Numbered from the stretch's first letter, positions 22,001 to 34,395 are shown. The stretch is DNA of 64,000 nucleotides from Sipunculus nudus (GCA_026874595.1 CM049322.1:2091900-2155899); one strand, 5' to 3'. Program-made: numbers and translations. Notes: generated by a model from the sequence alone, not told the origin.

Positions 22001-22500
22001 GGTAGTGTCTATGGAGTTGGAGGTAGTGTCTATAGAGATGGAGGTAGTGTCTAGAGTTGGAGGTAGTGTCTGGAGGTTGAGGTAGTGTCTAGAGGTGGAG
22101 GTAGTGTCTAGAGTTTGAGGTAGTGTCTGTAGGTGGAGGTAGTGTCTAAAGGTAGAGTTAGTGTCTATAGAGTTGGAGGTAGTATCTATAGAGGTGGAGG
22201 TAGTTTCTAGAGTTTGAGGTAGTGTCTGGAGGTGGAGGTAGTGTCTAGAGGTGGAGGTAGTGTCTGGAGGTTTAGGTAGTGTCTAGAGGTGGAGGTAGTG
22301 TCTAGAGGTGGAGGTAGTGTTTTTAGAGTTGGAGGTAGTGTCTAGAGGTGAAGGTAGTGTCTAGAGGTGGAGGTAGTGTCTAGAGGTGGAGGTAGTGTCT
22401 GGAGGTGGAGGTAGTGTGTGGAGGTGGAGGTAGTGTCTAGAGGTTGAGGTAGTGTCTGTAGGTGGAGCTAGTGTCTAGAGGTGGAGGTAGTGTCTAGTGT
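19030..22500. repeat. 19-bp minisatellite, about 180 copies, with a 1.2-kb higher-order repeat
   Basis: The basic unit is GGAGGTAGTGTCTAGAGGT, with variants of 18-21 bp (GTCTATAGAGGT, GTGTGGAGGT, GTCTGGAGGT). Rare variants recur in the same order: TATACATTCGGAGG at about 19827 and 21027, GTGTATAAAGG at about 19681 and 20880, and GTGCAGGTTGAGG at about 20231 and 21429. This shows a duplicated block of about 1200 bp. Confidence 0.95.
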
Positions 22501-23519
22501 GGAGGTACTGTCTGTAGGTGGAGGTATTTTTTATTATTATTATTATTATTTGAGGTACTGTCTGTAGGTGGAGGTATTTTTATTATTATTATTATTATTA
22601 TTGGAGGTACTGTCTGTAGGTGGAGGTATTTTTTATTATTATTATTATTATTGGAGGTAATGTCTAGAGGTGGAGGTAGTGTCTAGAGGTGGAGGTAGTG
22701 TCTAGTGTGGAGGTACTGTCTGTAGGTGGAGGTATTTTTTATTATTATTATTATTATTATTGGAGGTACTGTCTGTAGGTGGAGGTATTTTTTATTATTA
22801 TTATTATTATTGGAGGTACTGTCTGTAGGTGGAGGTATTTTTTATTATTATTATTATTATTGGAGGTACTGTCTGTAGGTGGAGGTATTTTTTTATTATT
22901 ATTATTATTATTATTGGAGGTAGTGTCTAGGGGTGGAGGTAGTGTCTAGGATGGAGGTAGTGTCTAGTGTGGAGGTACTGTCTGTAGGTGGAGGTATTTA
23001 TTATTATTATTATTAATATTATTATTATTGGAGGTAGTGTCTGTAGGTGGAGGTATTTTTTATTATTATTATTATTATTATTGGAGGTACTGTCTGTAGG
23101 TGGAGGTATTTTTTATTATTATTATTATTATTGGAGGTAGTGTCTAGAGGTGGAGCTAGTGTCTAGAGGTGGAGGTAGTGTCTAGTGTGGAGGTACTGTC
23201 TGTAGGTGGAGATATTTTTTATTATTATTATTATTATTATTGGAGGTACCGTCTGTAGGTTGTATTTTTTATTATTATTATTATTATTGGAGGTAGTGTC
23301 TAGAGGTGGAGCTAGTGTCTAGAGGTGGAGGTAGTGTCTAGTGTGGAGGTACTGTATGTAGGTGGAGGTATTTTTTATTATTATTATTATTATTGGAGGT
23401 ACTGTCTGTAGGTGGAGGTATTTATTATTATTATTATTATTATTGGAGGTACTGTCTGTAGGTGGAGGTATTGTTATTGTTATTATTATTATTGGAGGTA
23501 CTGTCTGTAGGTGGAGGTA

Positions 23520-23555
<36 letters not shown>

Positions 23556-23835
23556 GGAGGTAGTGTCTAGAGGTGGAGCTAGTGTCTAGAGGTGGAGGTA
23601 GTGTCTAGTGTGGAGGTACTGTCTGTAGGTGGAGGTATTTTTTATTATTATTATTATTATTATTGGAGGTACTGTCTGTAGGTGGAGGTATTTATTATTA
23701 TTATTATTATTATTGGAGGTAGTGTCTAGAGGTGGAGGTAGTGTCTAGAGGTGGAGGTAGTGTCTAGTGTGGAGGTACTGTCTGTAGGTGGAGGTATTTT
23801 TTATTATTATTATTATTATTGGAGGTAGTGTCTAG
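22500..23835. repeat. Hybrid array: 19-bp minisatellite units joined to (ATT)n runs
   Basis: The composite unit is GGAGGTACTGTCTGTAGG, TGGAGGTATTTTTT and then (ATT)n with n about 5-11. It is repeated about 20 times and grouped by plain 19-bp units into a longer period of about 150-300 bp. The plus-strand frame at 23362-23589 is a by-product. Confidence 0.93.
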
Positions 23836-24015
23836 AGGTGGAGGTAGTTTCTGGAGACGGAGGTAGTGTCTATAGAGATTGAGGTAGTGTCTATAGAGAT
23901 GGAGGAAACCGGAGAACCCGGAGAAAACCACCGGCCTACAACCCACTCCCATAGCCACCCCGGGGATCGGTCCTGGTCGCCAACGCTAAGAGCCGAGTGT
24001 CCAGGAACATATACT
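23836..24015 (-). mobile_element. tRNA-derived SINE on the minus strand, abutting the minisatellite
   Basis: The minus strand reads ACACTCGGCTCTTAGCGTTG, GCGACCAGGACCGATCCCCG (a B-box-like GGACCGATCCC), then GTGGTTTTCTCCGGGTTC and TCCGGTTTCCTCC. The last two are the conserved central domain of many invertebrate SINEs. Its 3' part ends where the GGAGGTAG array begins; 23836-23905 is a mixture of the last minisatellite units. Confidence 0.7.
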
Positions 24016-24275
24016 TTATGTCGTTGATGAAATGGGACTCGACCTTAATGAGGCATTATTTCATTATTTACATTACATATAATATTAAGAGCAAACAAGA
24101 AACCTAAACTGTTGAGGCTTATACAGAATACAGACGAATCATTGTTGTATTAGAATACACAGTAGGAAAAAAAGGAGTAAAAAAATGTTTGTTTGTCAAA
24201 TAAAACGAGTATTTATATAAAATTTAATTTTGTTGTTTGTTAAATTACGTTTTTTACTATTAATGTTATCATTAG
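24016..24275. other. Unassigned AT-rich sequence
   Basis: No recognisable element. Confidence 0.5.
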
Positions 24276-24286
24276 TAGAACTAGTT

Positions 24287-24317
<31 letters not shown>

Positions 24318-24330
24318 TTATTATTATTAT

Positions 24331-24415
<85 letters not shown>

Positions 24416-24417
24416 AT
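24276..24417. repeat. (ATT)n-(AAT)n-(ATT)n microsatellite
   Basis: Three blocks: ATT units, then TAA/AAT units at about 24331-24360, then ATT units. The strand switch makes it self-complementary. Confidence 0.95.
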
Positions 24418-26149
24418 CGTGCTGGTGCGTGAAAACACTAAAACGCTTATAATCAATTCAAATTATTTAATTGTTTGTATCTTGTTTATAATTTTAAGTG
24501 TTTGACATCTACACGTTTATGACATGTGACAGACATGCGGTGTACACACTATATCGTACTTCACATCAAAGCGATGGACAACATTTTGCCATGACCTGCA
24601 GTCCCTTCGTGTGACGGGCGCAACGTTACGCGGCGTGTCGTCCCTGTGTGGGCTTATCACTACAGGTGTCCCCGTTCTGGCAACATTTTTATTGCATTTA
24701 ATAATAGTCACTGTACGGGTCCACTTCTGATATTTTTGATTGTGTCTGATTCTTCATTGTAAAATACACAGAAAATTGAACAGTAGCGATTCCAGACGGA
24801 GGGGGGGGGGGAGAGAGAAGATGCAAATATTTTCGTCATTTCTGACGCTTCATGGCCTACAGGTACACTGTCTATCTACATAAAGCAGACAAACCATTAG
24901 CATTTTTTTTGGTAATTTCTAAAAATACCAAACATGAGCGAGAAAAGTTCCGATTTAACCCAGCACATTGGTAAACCCCTCGGCATGTTTGTTGAATTTA
25001 TGACCGCATGAACACAAGCATGGCCCGCACGGGTTACGGACGGAGACAGCTAGCAGGCGATACAGGAAATGACCCGTTTCGATGGAGACGGTGTTTCAGT
25101 ATGGGTTGTGGGTTCACAGGTTATTAATTTATCATTCATAATATTGAGATTATGGGTCGTTTTACCACAATATGAATGCAACCTGATGCGCTGCGATACA
25201 TTACTCGTTACTACTCGTATCACGACTCGAGTATGCATACCAGCCAAATTATCCGATTGCCTACTGAGTCGGGTTGTCATGGCTAAGGGGGGGGGGGGGG
25301 GGGGGGGGGTCAGGGCACTTCCCAGCCGCTACAACCTTTTTCTAAGGGAAATCATGTGTCATTTGTGCGGTCTGTATTTTCCTGTATTCAGACCTGAGGG
25401 CCTTTGTTTCAGGTTTTCGCGTCATTCACCCTAGCTTGTAACCCTCCATTTCCAAAATCTTGGACCCGCCCCTATTCAAGCAAGTTTAACTGACACTTGA
25501 TCTCTGTCTTAAAACTGACAGGCCAACAAAGAAAATGATTAGCAAAAGAGTCTACTTGTGTAATGACACAGATGGCGTAAGTAGGTACAACAGAATATTT
25601 CAGATAAAGAAAGGCTGCCATACCCTTATCGGGACAAAAGAGCAGGCATCGGGAGAGTGAGAGCGTTAAGTTCAAGGACCAATCGAGGCGACGCCACGCG
25701 TCTGTTTATTTATTAATTTTTTTGGATGGTATGTGTGCCTACTTTAAAACAACCGGCTAGTACTGGCCGACGTCCTTGAAAGAAAATAAACACAAACAAC
25801 ACTTTGTCCCCGCTGTAAGTGTATCGTCAGATTGCATCACGCGTGGACATAGTCAGGTCAGACGGAACAATTCACGTTGTCCCGCTCTCACGTAAATCTG
25901 TACTGCCGTCCACGGCGGTGGGTGCTAGATGGTCAACCCGGCTTTGGATATATAGATTTGTGCGTATGCCTTAAATGTACTAATTGTATCATTACACACA
26001 TCAACGGGGCTGGAATACGGGACAAATACGGAAGGTGTTACGTTTATACACGCGATAATGCATGCTGAAAGTTTATGATAATTTGTAATATTACATCAGG
26101 GAATGTACATTTACTGTTATTGATAACCAATTAAAGTACCCGGAGATAA
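24418..26149. other. Intergenic stretch with a MITE-like right end and a 23-G run
   Basis: A G run occupies 25287-25309. The stretch from there to about 25475, ending CTTGGACCCGCCCCTATTC, resembles the right half of the MITE at 31047-31252. A left-end-like word CAGTAGCGATTCCAGA lies at about 24781, too far away to pair confidently. No gene is recognised. Confidence 0.45.
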
Positions 26150-29100
26150 CACGTCACACGTAACACTTCAATCATACTGCATGTACAAGACGCCTGTCAC
26201 GGTACCATTTGTATACGTCACACGCTATACTACAATCATACTGCATGTATTAGACGCCTGTCACGGTACCATCTGTATACGTCACACGCAATACTACAAT
26301 CATACTGCATGTACAAGACGCCTGTCACGGTACCGTCTGTACACGTCACACGCAATACTACAATCATACTGCATGTACAAGACGCCTGTCGCGGTACCAT
26401 TTGTATACGTCACACGCTATACTACAATCATACTGCATGTAATAGACGTCTGTCACGGTACCATCTGTATACGTCACACGCAATACTACAATCATACTGC
26501 ATGTACAAGACGCCTGTCACGGTACCGTCGGTATACGTCACACGTTATACTACAATCATACTGCATATATAAGACGCCTGTCACGGCACCATCTGTATAC
26601 GTCACACGCAATACTACAATCATACTGCATGTACAAGACGCCTGTCACGGTATCGTCTGTAAACATCACACGTAATACTACAATCATACTGCATGTAATA
26701 GACGTCTGTCACGGTACCATCTGTATACGTCACACGTAATACTACAATCATACTGCATGTACAAGACGCCTGTCACGGTACCGTCTGTATACGTCACACG
26801 TTATACTACAATCATACTGCATATATAAGACGCCTGTCACGGCACCATCTGTATACGTCACACGCAATACTACAATCATACTGCATGTACAAGACGCCTG
26901 TCACGGTATCGTCTGTAAACATCACACGTAATACTACAATCATACTGCATGTACAAGACGTCTGTCACGGTACCGTCTGTATACGCCACACGTAATAGCA
27001 CAATCATACTGCATGTACAAGACGCCTGTCACGGCACCATCTGTATACGTCACACGCAATACTACAATCATACTGCATGTACAAGACGCCTGTCACGGTA
27101 TCGTCTGTAAACATCACACGTAATAGCACAATCATACTGCATGTACAAGACGCCTGTCACGGTACCGTCTGTATACGCCACACGTAATAGCACAATCATA
27201 CTGCATGTACAAGACGCCTGTCACGGTATCGTCTGTAAACATCACACGTAATAGCACAATCATACTGCATGTACAAGACGCCTGTCACGGTACCGTCTGT
27301 ATACGCCACACGTAATAGCACAATCATACTGCATGTACAAGACGCCTGTCACGGTATCGTCTGTAAACATCACACGTAATAGCACAATCATACTGCATGT
27401 ACAAGACGCCTGTCACGGTACCGTCTGTATACGCCACACGTAATAGCACAATCATACTGCATGTACAAGACGCCTGTCACGGTATCGTCTGTAAACATCA
27501 CACGTAATAGCACAATCATACTGCATGTACAAGACGCCTGTCACGGTACCGTCTGTATACGCCACACGTAATAGCACAATCATACTGCATGTACAAGACG
27601 CCTGTCACGGTATCGTCTGTAAACATCACACGTAATAGCACAATCATACTGCATGTGCAAGACGCCTGTCACGGTACCGTCTGTATACGTCACACGTTAT
27701 ACTACAATCATACTGCATATATAAGACGCCTGTCACGGCACCATCTGTATACGTCACACGCAATACTACAATCATACTGCATGTACAAGACGCCTGTCAC
27801 GGTATCGTCTGTAAACATCACACGTAATACTACAATCATACTGCATGTACAAGACGTCTGTCACGGTACCGTCTGTATACGCCACACGTAATAGCACAAT
27901 CATACTGCATGTACAAGACGCCTGTCACGGCACCATCTGTATACGTCACACGCAATACTACAATCATACTGCATGTACAAGACGCCTGTCACGGTATCGT
28001 CTGTAAACATCACACGTAATAGCACAATCATACTGCATGTACAAGACGCCTGTCACGGTACCGTCTGTATACGCCACACGTAATAGCACAATCATACTGC
28101 ATGTACAAGACGCCTGTCACGGTATCGTCTGTAAACATCACACGTAATAGCACAATCATACTGCATGTACAAGACGCCTGTCACGGTACCGTCTGTATAC
28201 GCCACACGTAATAGCACAATCATACTGCATGTACAAGACGCCTGTCACGGTACCGTCTGTATACGCCACACGTAATAGCACAATCATACTGCATGTACAA
28301 GACGCCTGTCACGGTATCGTCTGTAAACATCACACGTAATAGCACAATCATACTGCATGTGCAAGACGCCTATCACGGTACCGTCTGTATACGCCACACG
28401 TAATAGCACAATCATACTGCATGTACAAGACGCCTGTCACGGTATCGTCTGTAAACATCACACGTAATAGCACAATCATACTGCATGTACAAGACGCCTA
28501 TCACGGTACCGTCTGTATACGCCACACGTAATAGCACAATCATACTGCATGTACAAGACGCCTGTCACGGTATCGTCTGTAAACATCACACGTAATAGCA
28601 CAATCATACTGCATGTACAAGACGCCTGTCACGGTACCGTCTGTATACGCCACACGTAATAGCACAATCATACTGCATGTACAAGACGCCTGTCACGGTA
28701 TCGTCTGTAAACATCACACGTAATAGCACAATCATACTGCATGTGCAAGACGCCTGTCACGGTACCGTCTGTATACGTCACACGTTATACTACAATCATA
28801 CTGCATATATAAGACGCCTGTCACGGCACCATCTGTATACGTCACACGCAATACTACAATCATACTGCATGTACAAGACGCCTGTCACGGTACCGTCTGT
28901 ATACGCCACACGTAATAGCACAATCATACTGCATGTACAAGACGCCTGTCACGGTACCGTCTGTATACGCCACACGTAATACTACAATCATACTGCATGT
29001 ACAAGACGCCTGTCACGGTATCGTCTGTAAACATCACACGTAATAGCACAATCATACTGCATGTACAAGACGCCTGTCACGGTATCGTCTGTAAACATCA

Positions 29101-31020
29101 CACGTAATAGCACAATCATACTGCATGTACAAGACGCCTGTCACGGTATCGTCTGTAAACATCACACGTAATAGCACAATCATACTGCATGTACAAGACG
29201 CCTGTCACGGTATCGTCTGTAAACATCACACGTAATAGCACAATCATACTGCATGTACAAGACGCCTGTCACGGTATCGTCTGTAAACATCACACGTAAT
29301 AGCACAATCATACTGCATGTACAAGACGCCTGTCACGGTATCGTCTGTAAACATCACACGTAATAGCACAATCATACTGCATGTACAAGACGCCTGTCAC
29401 GGTATCGTCTGTAAACATCACACGTAATAGCACAATCATACTGCATGTACAAGACGCCTGTCACGGTATCGTCTGTAAACATCACACGTAATAGCACAAT
29501 CATACTGCATGTACAAGACGCCTGTCACGGTACCGTCTGTATACGCCACACGTAATAGCACAATCATACTGCATGTACAAGACGCCTGTCACGGTACCGT
29601 CTGTATACGCCACACGTAATACTACAATCATACTGCATGTACAAGACGCCTGTCACGGTATCGTCTGTAAACATCACACGTAATAGCACAATCATACTGC
29701 ATGTACAAGACGCCTGTCACGGTACCGTCTGTATACGCCACACGTAATACTACAATCATACTGCATGTACAAGACGCCTGTCACGGTATCGTCTGTAAAC
29801 ATCACACGTAATAGCACAATCATACTGCATGTACAAGACGCCTGTCACGGTATCGTCTGTAAACATCACACGTAATAGCACAATCATACTGCATGTACAA
29901 GACGCCTGTCACGGTACCGTCTGTATACGCCACACGTAATACTACAATCATACTGCATGTACAAGACGCCTGTCACGGTATCGTCTGTAAACATCACACG
30001 TAATAGCACAATCATACTGCATGTACAAGACGCCTGTCACGGTACCGTCTGTATACGCCACACGTAATACTACAATCATACTGCATGTACAAGACGCCTG
30101 TCACGGTATCGTCTGTAAACATCACACGTAATAGCACAATCATACTGCATGTACAAGACGCCTGTCACGGTATCGTCTGTAAACATCACACGCAATACTA
30201 CAATCATACTGCATGTACAAGACGCCTGTCACGGTACCGTCTGTAAACATCACACGCAATACTACAATCATACTGCATGTACAAGACGCCTGTCACGGTA
30301 TCGTCTGTAAACATCACACGCAATACTACAATCATACTGCATGTACAAGACGCCTGTCACGGTATCGTCTGTAAACATCACACGCAATACTACAATCATA
30401 CTGCATGTACAAGACGTCTGTCACGGTACCATCTGTATACGTCACACGTAATACTACAATCATACTGCATGTACAAGACGTCTGTCACGGTACCGTCTGT
30501 ATACGTCACACGTAATACTACAATCATACTGCATGTACAAGACGCCTATCACGGTACCGTCTGTATACGTCACACGTAATACTACAATCATACTGCATGT
30601 ACAAGACGTCTGTCACGGTACCGTCTGTATACGCCACACGTAATAGCACAATCATACTGCATGTACAAGACGCCTGTCACGGTATCGTCTGTAAACATCA
30701 CACGCAATACTACAATCATACTGCATGTACAAGACGCCTGTCACGGTATCGTCTGTATACGTCACACGTAATACTACAATCATACTGCATGTACAAGACG
30801 TCTGTCACGGTACCGTCTGTATACGCCACACGTAATAGCACAATCATACTGCATGTACAAGACGTCTGTCACGGTATCGTCTGTAAACGTCACACGTAAT
30901 AGCACAATCATACTGCATGTACAAGACGCCTGTCACGGTACCGTCTGTAAACATCACACGTAATAGCACAATCATACTGCATGTACAAGACGTCTGTCAC
31001 GGTACCGTCTGTTTACGTTA
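26150..31020. repeat. 64-bp satellite, about 76 copies
   Basis: The monomer contains ACAATCATACTGCATGTACA, AGACGCCTGTCACGGTACCG, TCTGTATACGCCACACGTAA and TAGC. There are two main subtypes, GGTACCGTCTGTATACGCC and GGTATCGTCTGTAAACATC, which alternate in places (a 128-bp dimer). A longer block containing the rare CTGCATATATAAGACG and ATGTGCAAGACG monomers recurs 1088 bp apart (about 27652 and 28740), equal to 17 monomers. Frames of about 100 codons are by-products; 64 is not divisible by three. Confidence 0.96.
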
Positions 31021-31046
31021 CGACCTATGTCCGTGATACCATAGTG

Positions 31047-31252
31047 GCGGACCTAGAGGGATCCGGCCCCTTTGAGCCGCCGCAGCCTTTTTAGGACATT
31101 ACAGTTCTGCCCCCCCCCCCCCCCCACACTCCCTGTCAGAACTGGAAGACCTTTTATGTAATATTTCGTTTCAGTTAGGGTTAGGGTCATTTTCTTTTCA
31201 GTCTTCCTAGTTTGAACCTTCCCCTTTCCGAAATCCTGGATCCGCCCCTGTT
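31047..31252. mobile_element. MITE with GGCGGATCC-type inverted ends
   Basis: The left end is AGTGGCGGACCTAGAGGGAT. The right end TCCTGGATCCGCCCCTG has the reverse complement CAGGGGCGGATCCAGGA. A run of 16 C lies inside at 31110-31125. There is no coding capacity. Related sequence is at about 25290-25475. Confidence 0.6.
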
Positions 31253-31386
31253 ATATATATAAAATATTATTTGTTATTACTGCTCAATCACAAACGCTGA
31301 AACCATGCAAGGAACGAATAAAAACTGTTGTTATGCAGCGATAGAAACGTATTGAAACTATAGTACTGCTCAGAAGAGCGCATCAC

Positions 31387-31590
31387 TCCGCCCACAGGTA
31401 CCTGACGTGTAAAAATCAGTAGTTTTTTTTTTCAAAACAGAGAAGATATGTGCGTCTCCCGAGTAACCTATACATATATATAGTGTATATAAAGGTTACT
31501 TGGAGGATACATATATCGTTTATGTTTTGAAAAAAAAAAACACTGATTTATTCTGAATTTACTCGTCAGATGCCTGTACCTCCGCCTTAG
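31387..31590. repeat. Long imperfect inverted repeat (fold-back element)
   Basis: The left arm (GGTACCTGACG, AAAATCAGTAG, poly-T, CAAAACA, GAGTAACCT) is mirrored by the right arm (AGGTTACTTGG, TGTTTTG, poly-A, CACTGATTTA, CAGATGCCTGTACC). The loop is about 20 nt, ATACATATATATAGTGTATA. The arms are about 90 nt. Confidence 0.75.
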
Positions 31591-32149
31591 CATAAAACTC
31601 CTACTGAATCTTATCCTTCGTTTTGATCCGAACAAATATTAATGTGGACAAACTTTATTAGTAGTTATTTCTGTAGAAACACAAGGGAAAACAGTGATGT
31701 GTGACTGGTGTACCGGAAGGAGAATGTACTTCCGGTAAGAGCCTGCCTGTAGTGCAGGCATATAATATCTCACGATACACTATATCGAGAGTGAAAACTA
31801 CTCCGCAGCAAAGGTGAGGTTTTGTGATTGGCGTAACCATGGTGACGAACAGGGCCTCGTCTCCTTCCTCCCTTCCATAAACGAATTTGTATGCACAGTG
31901 AATGACTTCCCATCAAATTAATTTTCAACTTTTTTTTTCTTCAATAGACAAACCATGTTTCACTCATCTATATGATTAAAATTAGATTTTGGGATTTACA
32001 CCTAGCTAAATGGATGTTTTAGGTATATATCCAAATAGCGTTAAAAGAAATAATGGTTAAGCAAATACCGAGTTCGAGTACTCGTACCGATCTGCCTCTC
32101 AATCAATAGATTTGAGCCATTGATCATGTAGATATTAATTATGCCTGTG
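31591..32149. other. Unassigned sequence
   Basis: No gene or repeat recognised. Confidence 0.5.
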
Positions 32150-33182
32150 AATTTAATTTATACATGGATAACGTGTACTTACATATTACGCCGGTTTTGT
32201 CGTATACATAAATAACGTGTGCTTACATATTCCGCCAGTTTTGTCGTATGCATAAATAACGTGTGCTTACATATTACGCCGGTTTTGTCGTATGCATAAA
32301 TAACGTGTGCTTACTTATAACGCCGGTTTCGTCGCATGATAAATAACCTGTTCTTACAAATTACGCCGGTTTTGTCGTATACATAAATAACGTGTGCTTA
32401 CATATTAAGCCGGTTTTGTCGTATACATAAATAACGTGTGCTTACATATTACGCCGGTTTTGTCGTATACATAAATAACGTGTGCTTACTTATAACGCCG
32501 GTTTCGTCGCATGATAAATAACCTGTTCATACAAATTACGCCCGTTTTGTCGTATGATAAATAACGTGTGCTTACATATTACGCCGGTTTTGTCGTATGC
32601 ATAAATAACGTGTGCTTACATATTACGCCGGTTTTGTCGTATGATAAATAACGTGCGCTTACATATTACGCCGGTTTTGTCGTATACATAAATAACGTGT
32701 GCTTAAATATTACGCCGGTTTTGTCGTATACATAAATAACGTGTGCTTACTTATAACGCCGGTTTCGTCGCATGATAAATAACCTGTTCTTACAAATTAC
32801 GCCCGTTTTGTCGTATGATAAATAACGTGTGCTTACATATTACGCCGGTTTTGTCGTATACATAAATAACGTGTGCTTACATATTACGCCGCTTTTGTCG
32901 TATGATAAATGACGTGTGTTTACATATTACGCCAGTTTTGTCGTATTTAAAAATAAAGTGTGCTTACATATTACGCCGGTTTTGTCGTATACATGAATAA
33001 CGTGTGCTTACATATTACGCCGGTTTTGTCGTATGATAAATGACGTGTGTTTACATGTTACGCCAGTTTTGTCGTATATAAAAATAAAGTGTGCTAACAT
33101 ATTACGCCGGTTTCATCGCATGATAAATAAGGTGTGCTTACATATTTCGCCGGTTCTGTCGTATGATAAATGACGTGTGCCG
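32150..33182. repeat. Minisatellite of about 43-44 bp, about 24 copies
   Basis: The monomer contains ACGCCGGTTTTGTCGTATAC, ATAAATAACGTGTGCTTACA and TATT. A shorter variant lacks two to three bases (GTCGTATGATAAATAA). Groups of five to six monomers recur, for example the set containing GGTTTCGTCGCATGATAAAT at about 32320, 32500 and 32760. Confidence 0.94.
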
Positions 33183-33405
33183 GTTTTGTGTTAATCAAAG
33201 CTCCGGCGTAACGGTGTGTATAAAGGCCCGGTATAACAGTGTAAATCAAGGCCCAGGTGTAAAGGTGTAAATCAAGGCCCGGCGTAACGGTGTAACCCAA
33301 GGACCCGGCGTAACGGTCTAAACCAAAGTCCCGGCGTAACGATGTAATCCAAGGCCCCGGCGTAACGGTGTAATCCAAGGCTCCGGCGTAACGGTGTAAC
33401 GTTTA
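33183..33405. repeat. Tandem repeat of about 27-30 bp, CCCGGCGTAACGGTGTAA
   Basis: Around eight copies of GGCGTAACGGTGTAA(A/C)(T/C)CAAGGC with indels. It continues directly from the 43-bp array. Confidence 0.85.
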
Positions 33406-34189
33406 CGGCAAACATGTAAACCCACAACCAGACAAAACCTCGCCCTGTAACCGTATGTCCACCAACAGAACTGTAGAACTGCAGGAATAATAACAAAATA
33501 CCTTGAAAGGTGCAGCTCGTGGACGAATTTCCCCCTCATGTCCACGCCAAAAATACATCACAGTTCGATTTTTATTTATACTTAATGTCCTCAATTTATT
33601 GATGAAATAGGATTGGCATTGTCATTGACATGTAGACGGATAATCTGTTTATTATATCGACACGTCGTAATCATAGAGATGATGCGTATGTAGGAAGCGG
33701 TAAACTGGTATTTAGTTTGTCAGGGTTAACCCTAACCATAAACTGGTATTGGGTCAGTATAATTTGTACATTTACACCTCAACAAATGTAGATATAACCA
33801 AAATATCAACATTCAGGGGCGTCAACACAGTCTGGTGGGTGTATATTGCCGATTGACGATCTTGACTAAGGTCACCAATTTTCGTACGCATATAAGAACA
33901 TATGAAAATAATTTGTGTATTAAATTTGGAGGAAGAAAATATGCAGTACTTCAAAAGTTATGGTATTCACAGGAAATCCTATTTTTCTGCAGATTAGACC
34001 TTGATATTCAAGGTCAAAGTCCTAAGTTTTCCAAACCATCTGAAAGATTGATTGGAACAATCTGTGCATCAAATTTGATGGAAAATATGCACTACTTTAG
34101 GTCCCTGTCACCTATATTTAGGTTTCCTATGAGATTTTGCTACGACCTCCCTCTAGCTCTATGGTCAGTTAGGTCAGACGGTTATGATT
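33406..34189. other. Intergenic, partly an interspersed-repeat body
   Basis: From about 33810 to 34190 words such as GATATTCAAGGTCAAAGTCC and TTTGATGG appear, akin to the dispersed repeats at 41-44 kb. No gene is recognised. Confidence 0.5.
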
Positions 34190-34395
34190 TGTGCCCTGTT
34201 AACGGAATATCAGACGGTTATGATTTGTGCCCTGTTAACTAGTATCAGACGGTTATGATTTGTGCCCTGTTAACGAGTATCAGACGGTTATGATTTGTGC
34301 CCTGTTAACGAATGTCAGACGGTTATGATTTGTGCCCTGTTAACGGAATGTCAGACGGTTATGATTTGTGCCCTGTTAACGGAATGTCAGACGGT
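34190..34395. repeat. Tandem repeat of about 35 bp built from a dispersed-element motif
   Basis: Six copies of TCAGACGGTTATGATTTGTG plus CCCTGTTAACGGAA(T)G. The core GATTTGTGCCCTGTTAAC also occurs singly near the ends of units at 41498-44150 and 50434. Confidence 0.9.

Noticed and set aside
25287-25309. Long poly-G runs (also 59313-59339, 42987-43001, 38425-38438) as G-quadruplex signals
   Set aside because: Homopolymers of this length are common sequencing or assembly artefacts and lie within repeats; no regulatory context is visible.
26181-30899. Several plus-strand frames of about 100 codons
   Set aside because: By-products of the 64-bp satellite. The period is not a multiple of three, so all three frames are cycled.
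26150-31020. CRISPR array
   Set aside because: Repeats are contiguous monomers without unique spacers, and the DNA is eukaryotic.
31174-31190. Telomere-like TTAGGGTTAGGG
   Set aside because: Only two units, inside a MITE.
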